A stretch of DNA of 24,565 nucleotides, from contig JAYUSF010000063.1 in assembly GCA_043755815.1 (NCBI GenBank), positions 1 through 24,565 of the forward strand, in the 5' to 3' direction. Positions 17,714 through 24,565 of this stretch are shown here, in pieces (position 1 is the stretch's first letter; every line of letters starts with the position of its first letter). The notes below the pieces were generated by a model. The model was given only the letters and a program-made list of their open reading frames with translations. It was not told the origin of the DNA and did no database searches. The DNA comes from CAIWAH01 sp043755815 (GTDB lineage: Bacteria > Verrucomicrobiota > Verrucomicrobiia > Limisphaerales > UBA9464). Position numbers and translations under genes: made by a program.

Positions 17714-18510
17714 CGGTTGTCGCCGTCGAGGAGCGATCCCAACCCGCCGAGGAGCGATCCCTCTTCCCGGCCGCCCCTCCCTGCGACCCGGGACGCCATG
17801 ACAATGCGGTCCGCCATCCGGCTGAGCGGCAGGGACTGCAACCACACGCGGCCGGGCCCGCGCAAGGTGGCGAAAAACAGACCTTCACCCCCAAACAGGG
17901 CCGATTTCACTCCGCCGACAAATTGGATGTCGAAATCCACCGTCGGGGTAAAGGCCACGACGCAACCCGTGTCCACCCGCAGAACCTCACCCGGTGCCAG
18001 GTCGCGGCTGATCATCGTGCCGCCGGCATGGACAAAGGCCCAACCGTCGCCGGTGAGCCGCTGCATGATGAAGCCCTCGCCACCGAAGAGCCCGGCTCCG
18101 ATCTTCTTGTTGAAGGCAATGCCCACGCTCACGCCCTTCGCGGCGCACAGGAAGGAATCCTTCTGCGCGATCAGCTCTCCGCCGAGTTCCGAAAGATGCA
18201 CCGGCACGATCTTCCCGGGATACGGAGCGCCAAAGGCCGTCTTGCGTTTGCCGGTCCCCCGGTTCTGGAAAACGGTCATGAAGAGCGACTCGCCGGTCAG
18301 CAGGCGCTTGCCCGCGCCCAGGAGCGAACCAAGAAAGCCGCTGTTCTGCTGGGAGCCGTCGCCGAAGATGGTTTCCATGGCGATGCCGTCCTCCATATAC
18401 ATCATGCCGCCCGCCTCCGCGACGACCGCTTCCATCGGGTCCAGTTCGATTTCAACGAACTGCATGTCGTCACCGTAAATCTTGAAATCAATCTCGTGCA
18501 TCGTGGTCAT
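17710..18510 (-). CDS. AIM24 / TIGR00266 family protein
   Basis: 266 residues, ATG with GGAGA seven bases upstream. The beta-rich repeats typical of the family are visible: VEIELDPMEAVVAEAGGMMYMEDGI, then PVHLSELGGELIAQKDSFLCAAKGV, and a C-terminal copy with VGGVKSALFGGEGLFFATLRGPGRVWLQSLP. Bacterial members have no settled function; the yeast namesake is a mitochondrial inner-membrane protein. There is no signal peptide. It is preceded on the same strand, 132 bases upstream, by the PIG-L gene, but a small hairpin and a separate ribosome site suggest independent expression. The C-terminus is Gly/Arg-rich (RVAGRGGREEGSLLGGLGSLL). Confidence 0.88.
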   Translation of the reverse strand: MTTMHEIDFKIYGDDMQFVEIELDPMEAVVAEAGGMMYMEDGIAMETIFGDGSQQNSGFLGSLLGAGKRLLTGESLFMTVFQNRGTGKRKTAFGAPYPGKIVPVHLSELGGELIAQKDSFLCAAKGVSVGIAFNKKIGAGLFGGEGFIMQRLTGDGWAFVHAGGTMISRDLAPGEVLRVDTGCVVAFTPTVDFDIQFVGGVKSALFGGEGLFFATLRGPGRVWLQSLPLSRMADRIVMASRVAGRGGREEGSLLGGLGSLLDGDNR

Positions 18511-18540
18511 GGTAAGGTCTCCGGTTGGTCTCAGTGTTTA

Positions 18541-18555
18541 CCCGCCTTCGGCGGG
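18541..18555 (-). terminator. Short GC hairpin between PIG-L gene and AIM24 gene
   Basis: CCCGCC TTC GGCGGG, a 6-bp stem with a tight 3-base loop, lies 87 bases after the PIG-L stop on the minus strand. It lacks a T-run, so it is at best a weak terminator or a leader stem of the AIM24 message. Confidence 0.3.
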
Positions 18556-18642
18556 ATTGTTTCAGTTTGTCGCGCGCAGAAATCGCACACCCAGATTCGC
18601 TGGCAAGTGGAGCGTGCGCGCCGCAATTCAAGGACCCACGGA

Positions 18643-20628
18643 CTACTCCAACTCCGCGCGCCCCCAATCTTCCGGCCGGCCCTGCACCCCCGGCCGGGGT
18701 GACCACGCCAGCCTCGATCGGTTGATGTTTTCTCCTTTCGCCGCCTCCACCTTGTCGCCGTCATAGATCAGGACGTTGAAACCAAGGCCGCGGTCGTTGG
18801 CCCCCGGTTGAAGCCCGATCTCCGCGAACGGCACCACGGCCCGGATCAGGTAACCATCAGCCGCCTTCCCGGAGACAAGGCGGGTTGCCGGTGCGGTTTC
18901 TTCGATGGGACCGGGTCGGGCATCGGCGTCGCGGGCGGCCCGGACGCGACCGGCTGTGTCGAACGGGAAAATGCCGACCTTGTAGCAGCCCAGGGTGTGT
19001 TCCGCACCGGACTGTGGATCGAAGCAGAGCTCCACCGAGTCGCTCCGCCAATGCCCCTTGATGTCATCCGGTTCAATGTTGCTGACGAGGTGGTCGTCGT
19101 GCACCCGCACCTCGACAAAGAGGTTCGCCCGGTCGTGCGCGATCCGGAACTCGGCACTGCAATCCGCCGCGTTGGTCACCGAACCCTGCCACGTCAGCGT
19201 GTGGGCGATGGCGTGGACTGGCAGTGCCCGCCAGGCGGGTGAATCGGCGGCCGTGAGTTCGAGGCCGGCCGCGAACGGAATCCTCAGGAATGGCACCGGG
19301 TGCAGTTTGGTGGTGGTGCGAAGCTCCTTCCCGGCGACAGTCGTGATCGCCGTCAACTCCGCATCCTGGGGGCGGCCCGACGGCGGGGTCACGAGCACCC
19401 GCATCTGATTGGTCCGCTGCGGCGAGAAGCGGACATTGACCTCGTCGAAGTTGAGCTTCCAGCCGTCCGGAGCGAGGAACTTCACCGAGGCGTTCACCCC
19501 GTCCGCCGTCGGGTTCACGGTGTAGAGGAACACGTCGTTGATCCGTCCGGAGACCACCGGCAGATCGGTCACATACTGTGCGGCGACGTGCCCGATGCGT
19601 TCCTGGGCGATCCAGTGCTGGTAACGATCGACCGCCGGTCGCGGCACAAACCGGAGCTGGAAGCCCGCGTCCGCCACTTCGTCGCCACTGGCCAGCACGC
19701 GCTGCGTTGGTCCGGTCACCGGCAGTCCCCGGAGCAGATCGGTTTCGTCCGTCACGAAGGGCACCACGCTCTTCACCAGCGTGAAGCTCTGCGGGCGGCG
19801 AAGCCAGGGTGAGTTGGCGAAGTTGCCAAATGCTTGCGAACGATGATTCGCCAGGGCCTTCCCCGCGATTTCAGCCGCCGTGCCGCCGGCGGGCAAGGGT
19901 TGCCCGACCTCAATCGTAGCGCCGGTTCCGGCCGGGCCGCCGTAGTAAAGTTTGCGGGTCTGCCAGACGGCGAGCCCTTCCTTGCGGAGCTGCTCCAGGA
20001 ACCGGGCGGGATCCGCCGCCGCGTCGAACGCCTCGACCGCCAGCAGGCCGGCAGCCTGGTGGTTGCCATGCTGCCCGGGGTTGGGCGCGGGGTTCATCGT
20101 GACGATGACTTCCGGGCGTAACGACCGCACGAGCCGGACCAGACGGCCGAGGATCGCTTCGTGATCCCACTTCTCCAGCGTGATCGCGAGGCTCTCCGTG
20201 TAGGCGAAGTCTTCCCGGTCGAGAAAGTAGCAATGGCGGATTCCGAGGGTGCGCAGGCAGTCGCGCAGTTCCGCCTCGCGCAAGATTCCAAGGGCGGCCC
20301 CTCCTTGCGTGCCGACCATGTTGCCGCCCCCTTCGCCGCGCGTGCAGTAGACGTTGGCGACATTGACGCCCTTACCCAGCGCATAGGTTGCCAGCGTGGC
20401 GGCCACGCCCGTTTCGTCGTCCGGATGGGCAAAGACGCCGAGCACTTCGGTCTTCAGAAGCGCGGCCCCCTGCGGAGTTGCCGGGGTCGCAGGGGCCGTC
20501 TGCGCGCTCACGATGGGGATGGCGCAGGCCAGCGCGACGACGCAGCGGAAAAGGCAAACGGGCTTCACGCGATCATTGAAGCCAAGTTTGCGGGCGCGAG
20601 GCGAGGGGAAGTTCGCGGACGCATCCAT
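18643..20628 (-). CDS. Secreted PIG-L (LmbE-like) deacetylase with CBM9-like C-terminal domain
   Basis: PIG-L enzymes are zinc hydrolases that remove acetyl groups from N-acetylglucosamine-type substrates. The chosen ATG at 20628 has GGGGA eight bases upstream and gives 661 residues; GTGs at 20643 and 20568 are alternatives, the latter giving a tidier signal peptide. The signal core (CLFRCVVALACAIPIVSA) is followed by the catalytic motif AHPDDE (about 67-72, zinc His68 and Asp71) and HGNHQAAG (about 187-194), which supplies the other His ligand. A beta-rich middle region (about 340-450) resembles the NEW3-type domains of glycan enzymes. Residues about 475-650 (FRIAHDRANLFVEVRVHDDHL...WRSDSVELCFDP...) match the CBM9/DOMON-like sugar-binding fold. 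It probably acts on polysaccharide or glycoconjugate outside the cytoplasm. It is divergent from the HtrA-like gene with 90 bases between starts. Confidence 0.88.
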   Translation of the reverse strand: MDASANFPSPRARKLGFNDRVKPVCLFRCVVALACAIPIVSAQTAPATPATPQGAALLKTEVLGVFAHPDDETGVAATLATYALGKGVNVANVYCTRGEGGGNMVGTQGGAALGILREAELRDCLRTLGIRHCYFLDREDFAYTESLAITLEKWDHEAILGRLVRLVRSLRPEVIVTMNPAPNPGQHGNHQAAGLLAVEAFDAAADPARFLEQLRKEGLAVWQTRKLYYGGPAGTGATIEVGQPLPAGGTAAEIAGKALANHRSQAFGNFANSPWLRRPQSFTLVKSVVPFVTDETDLLRGLPVTGPTQRVLASGDEVADAGFQLRFVPRPAVDRYQHWIAQERIGHVAAQYVTDLPVVSGRINDVFLYTVNPTADGVNASVKFLAPDGWKLNFDEVNVRFSPQRTNQMRVLVTPPSGRPQDAELTAITTVAGKELRTTTKLHPVPFLRIPFAAGLELTAADSPAWRALPVHAIAHTLTWQGSVTNAADCSAEFRIAHDRANLFVEVRVHDDHLVSNIEPDDIKGHWRSDSVELCFDPQSGAEHTLGCYKVGIFPFDTAGRVRAARDADARPGPIEETAPATRLVSGKAADGYLIRAVVPFAEIGLQPGANDRGLGFNVLIYDGDKVEAAKGENINRSRLAWSPRPGVQGRPEDWGRAELE

Positions 20629-20682
20629 CAACCCTATCCCCACCGCGAGGCCATAAATGTCCGCGCCGGACGACTCGACCGC

Positions 20683-20711
20683 TTGCCGCAGGGTCAGACT
20701 GTGCCTAGCCT
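20683..20711 (+). promoter_or_regulatory. Weak promoter candidate for the HtrA-like gene
   Basis: TTGCCG (20683-20688), 17 bases, TAGCCT (20706-20711). The -10 resembles the TAGGCT of the FecR-gene promoter. Transcription would begin within a few bases of the ATG at 20719, implying a leaderless message. Low confidence because neither box is a strong match. Confidence 0.25.
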
Positions 20712-20718
20712 CTGGTCA

Positions 20719-21756
20719 ATGAAGTCACCGGTGTTGCGCGGAATTCTGACGGCCGTCCTTGTCCTTCCGGTGGGGGCCAGCGCCGACACGGTTCAGCTTA
20801 AGGACAAAGCCACCGTGTCCGGTAAAATTCTCGCCGAGAAGAAGGACATCGTTGTGGTGGACCTGGGCTACACGGTCATTTCGGTGCCACGAAAGGAGAT
20901 CGCCAAGATCATCCGCGCCGAAGAAAACGAGGCCAAACCGCCGGCCCGGGCGACTCCCAGCACCCCGACCGCCAAGCCAAGTCCACCCGCGGTCGCCGTC
21001 ACAGCTCCCGCGAACTCCACCACCGAGGGCCAGGCTGGCGGACTCTACACCGTCGCCACGGGGCCGTTGGCGGAGAAATCGGTGCGCGAACTGGTCGGCC
21101 TGATCGGCGAAGGCGTCGTGCAGGTGCGGACGCCGAGCGGTCTTGGCAGCGGTTTCTTCCTCAACGAAGACGGCCATCTCGTCACCAACTTCCACGTCGT
21201 CGAGGGCGAGACCAAGATCTCGATCGAAGTGTATCACCAGAAGGACGGGCAGTTGGAGCGCAAGAGCTACAAGGACATCCGCATCGTCGCGATGAACAAG
21301 TTCGCGGACCTCACGCTGCTCAAGGTCGAGGACAAGGATGCGCCCAAGTTCAAGAAGGTGCTCCTCGGTGACTCGGAACAGCTCGGTCAGGGCGACCGGG
21401 TCTTTGCGATCGGCAGTCCGCTGGGGTTGGAGCGCACTGTGACCGAGGGCATCGTCAGCACGACCACCCGCCAGGTCGGAGGCGACCTCTACCTGCAGAC
21501 CACCGCCCAGATCAATCCGGGCAACTCTGGCGGCCCCCTCTTCAACCTCCGGGGCGAGGTCATCGGCGTGACCAACATGAAGCTGACCTTCGGTGAAGGG
21601 CTCGGCTTCGCGATTCCGGGCGAGGTCCTGCGGTATTTCCTGCGCCATCGGGACGCCTACGCCTACGACAACGACAACCCGAGCAATCCGTTCCGCTATT
21701 TGGAACCGCCCAGCCGGCTCAAGGGCCAGGTGACCGAGGGTCCGCGCGCGCGCTGA
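20719..21756 (+). CDS. Exported trypsin-like serine protease (HtrA/DegP-like, no PDZ)
   Basis: 345 residues. The frame is open from 20161, but the ATG at 20719 gives a clean signal peptide (about 1-22, cut near ASA-D). Residues about 23-66 form a small strand-rich unit (VQLKDKATVSGKI...VPRKEIAKI) of the kind seen at the start of many exported proteins in this group. A Pro/Thr/Ala-rich linker (about 70-105) leads to the S1C protease domain with His159 (VTNFHVVEG), Asp197 (FADLTLLKV) and Ser270 (NPGNSGGPLF). The chain ends about 75 residues after Ser270 with no room for a PDZ domain, unlike DegP/DegQ/DegS. It probably cleaves misfolded or specific envelope proteins. The following exported protein gene starts 95 bases downstream. 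Confidence 0.92.
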   Translation: MKSPVLRGILTAVLVLPVGASADTVQLKDKATVSGKILAEKKDIVVVDLGYTVISVPRKEIAKIIRAEENEAKPPARATPSTPTAKPSPPAVAVTAPANSTTEGQAGGLYTVATGPLAEKSVRELVGLIGEGVVQVRTPSGLGSGFFLNEDGHLVTNFHVVEGETKISIEVYHQKDGQLERKSYKDIRIVAMNKFADLTLLKVEDKDAPKFKKVLLGDSEQLGQGDRVFAIGSPLGLERTVTEGIVSTTTRQVGGDLYLQTTAQINPGNSGGPLFNLRGEVIGVTNMKLTFGEGLGFAIPGEVLRYFLRHRDAYAYDNDNPSNPFRYLEPPSRLKGQVTEGPRAR

Positions 21757-21772
21757 GCGGGCGATTGCCCGC
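21757..21772 (+). terminator. Small hairpin directly after the HtrA-like gene
   Basis: GCGGGC GATT GCCCGC, a 6-bp stem starting at the base after the stop codon. It has no T-run, so it may be an incomplete terminator that allows read-through into the next gene. Confidence 0.3.
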
Positions 21773-21851
21773 CGGTTCACCGGGGTCGGCGCCGGGTTTT
21801 CCGCAGTTCGCCCTTGCCATCGGGCGATCCGCCGCAACCTTCGCCACGGTC

Positions 21852-23669
21852 ATGATCCATCGAACCTTGCTGGCAGCGCTCCTGTTTGCGACTTCCGCCG
21901 TCGCGGCGGTTCCGCCCGCGGCCCAACTTTTTCCTGATGACACCCTCGTGCTCCTGAGCGTGGCGGATTGGGCGTCGGCCAAGGCAACGATGAACGGCGC
22001 CCCGCTGGGTCAGCTCTGGAACGACGCCGCCATGCGTCCGTTCCGGGACGACTTCGAAAAGAAGGTCGTCGCGAAATTCATCGGCGACATGGAAAAGGAC
22101 CTCGGGATCAAGGCCGACGAATACTTCCCGCTGCTACAGGGCCAGGTTTCGTTTGCGGTGATCCGGGGCGACTGGAACCCGGCCAATCCTGACTCCAGTG
22201 CCAGCCAGGTGCTGGTGATCGATGCCAAGGAAAAGTCCGCCGAACTGAAAGCCAAGCTGACCGAGGCGCGGAAGAAGCTCGGCGAAGCCAAGAAAACGCT
22301 GAAGGCGGAAAAGATCCGCGATCAGGATTTCACCACCGTCGTGCTTGAGCCCAAGCCGGAAAAGGGTCCCAACAAGGAGGACGAGGATGAAAAGGGACCG
22401 GTGAAGAAGATCGAGATCACGTTCGGCCAGGTGGACACCGCGCTGATCATCGGTGATTCGGTTAAGGCGCTCGAGAAGGTCGTGGCCAAACTCACCGGCG
22501 GTTCGGTCCCGGCCCTGGCCGAGGTCAGTTCGTTCCAGAGCAGCGAGGCCGCGATGGGTTTCCAGAAATCGCTCATCTTTGGCTGGGCCAATCTCGCCCC
22601 GGTGTTCGCAACCCTGGAGTCAGAGTTGGCCAAGTCTGGCGGTGCGCTCGCCGCGTTCGGGGTTGATCCCAAGAAAGCGGTCCAGTCCCTCGGATTGCGC
22701 GGTTTGAAGAGCCTTTCGGTTGCCGCCCGGCAAGATTCCGAAGGCACCTTCTTCAACTTGGCCCTGGCCGTGCCGGAAGGCGAACGCACCGGGCTGTTCA
22801 AGCTCATCGCCATGGATGGCAAGGACGGCGCTCCACCCGCGTTTGTGCCCGCCGACGCCGTGGATTACCGCCGCTGGCGGATCAATGGACCGAAGACCTG
22901 GGCCAATTTTGAAACCTTGCTGCAGCAGATTTCGCCGCAGTTCTCCGGTCTGCTCCAGATGTCCATCGGCGCCATGGGCAAGGACAAGGATCCCAACTTC
23001 GACTTCAAGAAGGTGTTCGTCGGCAATCTGGGTGACGACTACATCACCTACGGCAAGGCCCCCAAGGGCCGTTCACCCCAGGAAATTGCCAATCCGCCCA
23101 GCATCACCCTGTTGGGGGCGGTCAACGCCGACGAACTGGCCGTCGGTCTCAAGGCCACCGCGTCGTTGCTGCCGGGCGGTCCCGATGACCTGAAGGAGCG
23201 GAACTTCAACGGGAAGAAGATCGTCACCATCGTCATGCCGGTGACCAACCCCAAGGAAAAGGCCAAGGTGCTGGAGATCGCGCCCAGCGGCGGTTATCTG
23301 GCGATCAGCGATGATGCGTCGATCCTCGAGGAATACCTCCGCAGTGCGGAGGGTGCCGGCAAGTCGCTCAGGAACGCCCCCGGCCTTGCGGAGGCCGCCC
23401 AGAAGGTCGGTGGCATGAACACCGGCCTCTTTGGCTACAACGACCAGCGCGAATCCCTCCGCGGAACCTGGGACTCCCTGCGGAGCGGGAACCTGACTAA
23501 GATGCTGCCGCAACAGGGCAAGGACGCCACCTCGCCGGATGATTTCGCGGACTTCAAGCTCCTCCCCAGCTTCGATCAGGTGGCGAAGTATTTCGGCATC
23601 GCCGTCTACGCCGGTGCCTGGGACGGCCAAGGGTTCATGGTCCGGCAATTTGGGCCGAATCCGAAGTGA
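21852..23669 (+). CDS. Exported protein of unknown function
   Basis: 605 residues. The frame opens at 21765, but the ATG at 21852 gives a textbook signal peptide (MIHRTLLAALLFATSAVA, cut before AVPPAA). I do not assign a family with confidence; the alternating strands and helices and the opening 'PPAAQLFPDDTLVLLSV' resemble exported DUF3352-type proteins of Verrucomicrobia and Planctomycetes. A lysine/glutamate-rich helix lies at about 125-157 and a highly charged linker (KPEKGPNKEDEDEKGPVKK) at about 167-185. There are no membrane segments after the signal, no cysteines in obvious pairs and no catalytic motif I can name. It probably shares transcripts with the HtrA-like gene 95 bases upstream, so it could be a substrate or partner of that protease. 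That link is inference only. Confidence 0.85.
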   Translation: MIHRTLLAALLFATSAVAAVPPAAQLFPDDTLVLLSVADWASAKATMNGAPLGQLWNDAAMRPFRDDFEKKVVAKFIGDMEKDLGIKADEYFPLLQGQVSFAVIRGDWNPANPDSSASQVLVIDAKEKSAELKAKLTEARKKLGEAKKTLKAEKIRDQDFTTVVLEPKPEKGPNKEDEDEKGPVKKIEITFGQVDTALIIGDSVKALEKVVAKLTGGSVPALAEVSSFQSSEAAMGFQKSLIFGWANLAPVFATLESELAKSGGALAAFGVDPKKAVQSLGLRGLKSLSVAARQDSEGTFFNLALAVPEGERTGLFKLIAMDGKDGAPPAFVPADAVDYRRWRINGPKTWANFETLLQQISPQFSGLLQMSIGAMGKDKDPNFDFKKVFVGNLGDDYITYGKAPKGRSPQEIANPPSITLLGAVNADELAVGLKATASLLPGGPDDLKERNFNGKKIVTIVMPVTNPKEKAKVLEIAPSGGYLAISDDASILEEYLRSAEGAGKSLRNAPGLAEAAQKVGGMNTGLFGYNDQRESLRGTWDSLRSGNLTKMLPQQGKDATSPDDFADFKLLPSFDQVAKYFGIAVYAGAWDGQGFMVRQFGPNPK

Positions 23670-23693
23670 ACGGAAACCCAGCGTCGGAGACCC

Positions 23694-23719
23694 ACCGGGC
23701 GGACCTGAGTCCGCCCGGT
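23694..23719. terminator. Hairpin between convergent genes
   Basis: Arms ACCGGGCGGAC (23694-23704) and GTCCGCCCGGT (23709-23719) with a CTGA loop, 24 bases after the stop of the exported-protein gene and 28 bases beyond the stop of the convergent zinc-ribbon gene. There is no T-run on either side. The position fits a bidirectional 3'-end stem. Confidence 0.5.
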
Positions 23720-23747
23720 TCCGTTGGGTAGGCCGGGACTGCGCTCC

Positions 23748-23957
23748 CTATTCCTTCTTCTTGGTCGGCACATGGGTGTCCCACGTCCGCCCGGACTCAG
23801 GGACGATGTGGGTAAAGCCGCTGCCGGCCGGGGGATTGGGAATGCGGATGAGATGCTGGCAGCCCGGACACTGGATCTGCCGTCCGGCGAAGCGGACTTC
23901 GCACTTCAACGGCTGGTCGCAGTGTTGGCAGTAGAATTTGAACTCGGGAGTTTCCAT
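23748..23957 (-). CDS. Small zinc-ribbon protein
   Basis: 69 residues, chosen from a much longer open frame because only this part has protein-like features and the GGGGAAGG just before the ATG at 23957 is a good ribosome site. The N-terminal half reads FYCQHCDQPLKCEVRFAGRQIQCPGCQ: Cys10, Cys13, Cys30 and Cys33 form a CX2C...CX2C zinc ribbon. The rest is short and polar with a Lys-rich end (THVPTKKKE). Very similar short 'C-x-x-C-...-RFAGRxIxCPGCxxxI' modules are common in Verrucomicrobia and Planctomycetes, often ahead of larger domains. It is divergent from the kinase gene with 93 bases between starts. Function unknown; binding to protein or nucleic acid is possible. Confidence 0.8.
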   Translation of the reverse strand: METPEFKFYCQHCDQPLKCEVRFAGRQIQCPGCQHLIRIPNPPAGSGFTHIVPESGRTWDTHVPTKKKE

Positions 23958-24050
23958 AGCCTTCCCCGAGTTAAGCGCAAAGCCCGGCCGGAGGGTATGC
24001 CGAAACTTTCCCCCATACTTTTTGCCGCCAAAGTGCGCTGACTCGGTTAG

Positions 24051-24565
24051 ATGGACATCAACAACTCCTCCATGAAGCCCGAGCTCACCCGCGAAGAAGC
24101 CCTCTTCCAGGCCGCGGTTCACTTGCTCGGCCCCGCCCGCGGCGCGTTTCTCGACGGTGCCTGCCACGGCGACCCGGCCCTGCGCGTCCGCCTCGAAGCC
24201 CTGCTCGCCGCGCATGAGGCCGAGGATTCCCTCCTCGCCGGCCCCGGTAGCCGCCGAGGTGACGAGGCGGACCGCCCGGCAGCCCGCAAGGCCGCCACGA
24301 TCAAACTGGATTTGGCCGAAGACGCGCCCGACGAAGCCGTGGGCCAGACGCTCGGGCGCTACAAGCTGCTGGAGAAGATCGGCGAAGGCGGGTGTGGCGT
24401 GGTCTATGTCGCGGTGCAATCCCAGCCGGTGCGGCGGCGCGTGGCGCTCAAGGTCATCAAGCTGGGCATGGACACCAAGCAGGTGGTCGCCCGGTTCGAG
24501 GCGGAGCGGCAGGCGCTGGCGATGATGGATCATCCGAACATCGCCAAGGTGCTCGATGCGGGCAC
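24051..24565 (+). CDS. Serine/threonine protein kinase, N-terminal part (cut by window edge)
   Basis: An open frame of 171 codons runs without a stop from the ATG at 24051 off the right edge. Residues about 13-60 (REEALFQAAV...GAFLDGACHGDPALRVRLEALLAAHEAED) are a helical preface typical of large Verrucomicrobia and Planctomycetes kinases. Following a linker, the kinase domain begins at about residue 103 (GRYKLLEKIGEGGCGVVYVA) with the glycine loop G111-E-G113-G-C-G116. The ATP-binding Lys134 lies in VALKVIKLGMD, the likely helix-C Glu152 in FEAERQALA, and HPNIAKVLDAG leads into the next strand. The activation segment and catalytic Asp lie beyond the window. A second ATG at 24072 is a possible start. 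No strong Shine-Dalgarno is visible. Confidence 0.92.
   Translation, partial: MDINNSSMKPELTREEALFQAAVHLLGPARGAFLDGACHGDPALRVRLEALLAAHEAEDSLLAGPGSRRGDEADRPAARKAATIKLDLAEDAPDEAVGQTLGRYKLLEKIGEGGCGVVYVAVQSQPVRRRVALKVIKLGMDTKQVVARFEAERQALAMMDHPNIAKVLDAG

Overview
The window is GC-rich, densely packed bacterial chromosome. The mix of genes suggests a member of the Verrucomicrobiota, possibly a Pedosphaera/Limisphaerales-like lineage. Supporting signs are large exported proteins ending in an 'SWP...FFRL' type module, a FecR-like protein beside a CHASE2 adenylate cyclase, a Ser/Thr kinase with a long N-terminal helical preface, a secreted PIG-L deacetylase joined to a CBM9-like domain, and an endonuclease-type MutL. 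This placement is inference from gene content; no rRNA is present to test it.

Layout. 1-1931 (+): mutL, cut at the left edge, whose linker carries two inverted octamer arrays. 1955-4451 (-): a two-gene ABC exporter (ATPase then permease). 4545-7205 (-): a large secreted subtilisin-like protease. 7367-8269 (+): an unrecognised exported protein, divergent from the protease. 8345-12363 (-): the chaperone cluster dnaK-groES-groEL, ending in a strong intrinsic terminator. 12610-14175 (-): citramalate synthase cimA, upstream of dnaK, with three inverted repeats between the two genes and a 53-bp perfect palindrome in the cimA leader. 14176-14555: divergent intergenic region holding that palindrome and a promoter for the next gene. 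14556-17713 (+): FecR-like protein, an intrinsic terminator, then a membrane CHASE2/class III cyclase starting 8 bases after the hairpin. 17710-20628 (-): AIM24-family protein and, upstream of it, a secreted PIG-L/CBM9 protein. 20719-23669 (+): an HtrA-like serine protease lacking a PDZ domain and an unrecognised exported protein. 23748-23957 (-): a 69-residue zinc-ribbon protein. 24051-24565 (+): the beginning of a Ser/Thr protein kinase cut by the right edge.

How it fits together. Most of the window is housekeeping (mismatch repair, protein folding, isoleucine precursor synthesis) mixed with envelope functions (proteases, export, exported proteins) and signalling (cyclic nucleotide, Ser/Thr kinase). 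I see no phage, transposase, CRISPR array, tRNA, rRNA or defence island. The parts most worth a second look are non-coding or architectural: the inverted octamer arrays inside mutL, the 53-bp palindrome before cimA, the inverted repeats before a dnaK-groESL cluster that has no CIRCE element, and the terminator that almost touches the cyclase start codon. I do not see a clear new multi-gene system and do not claim one.
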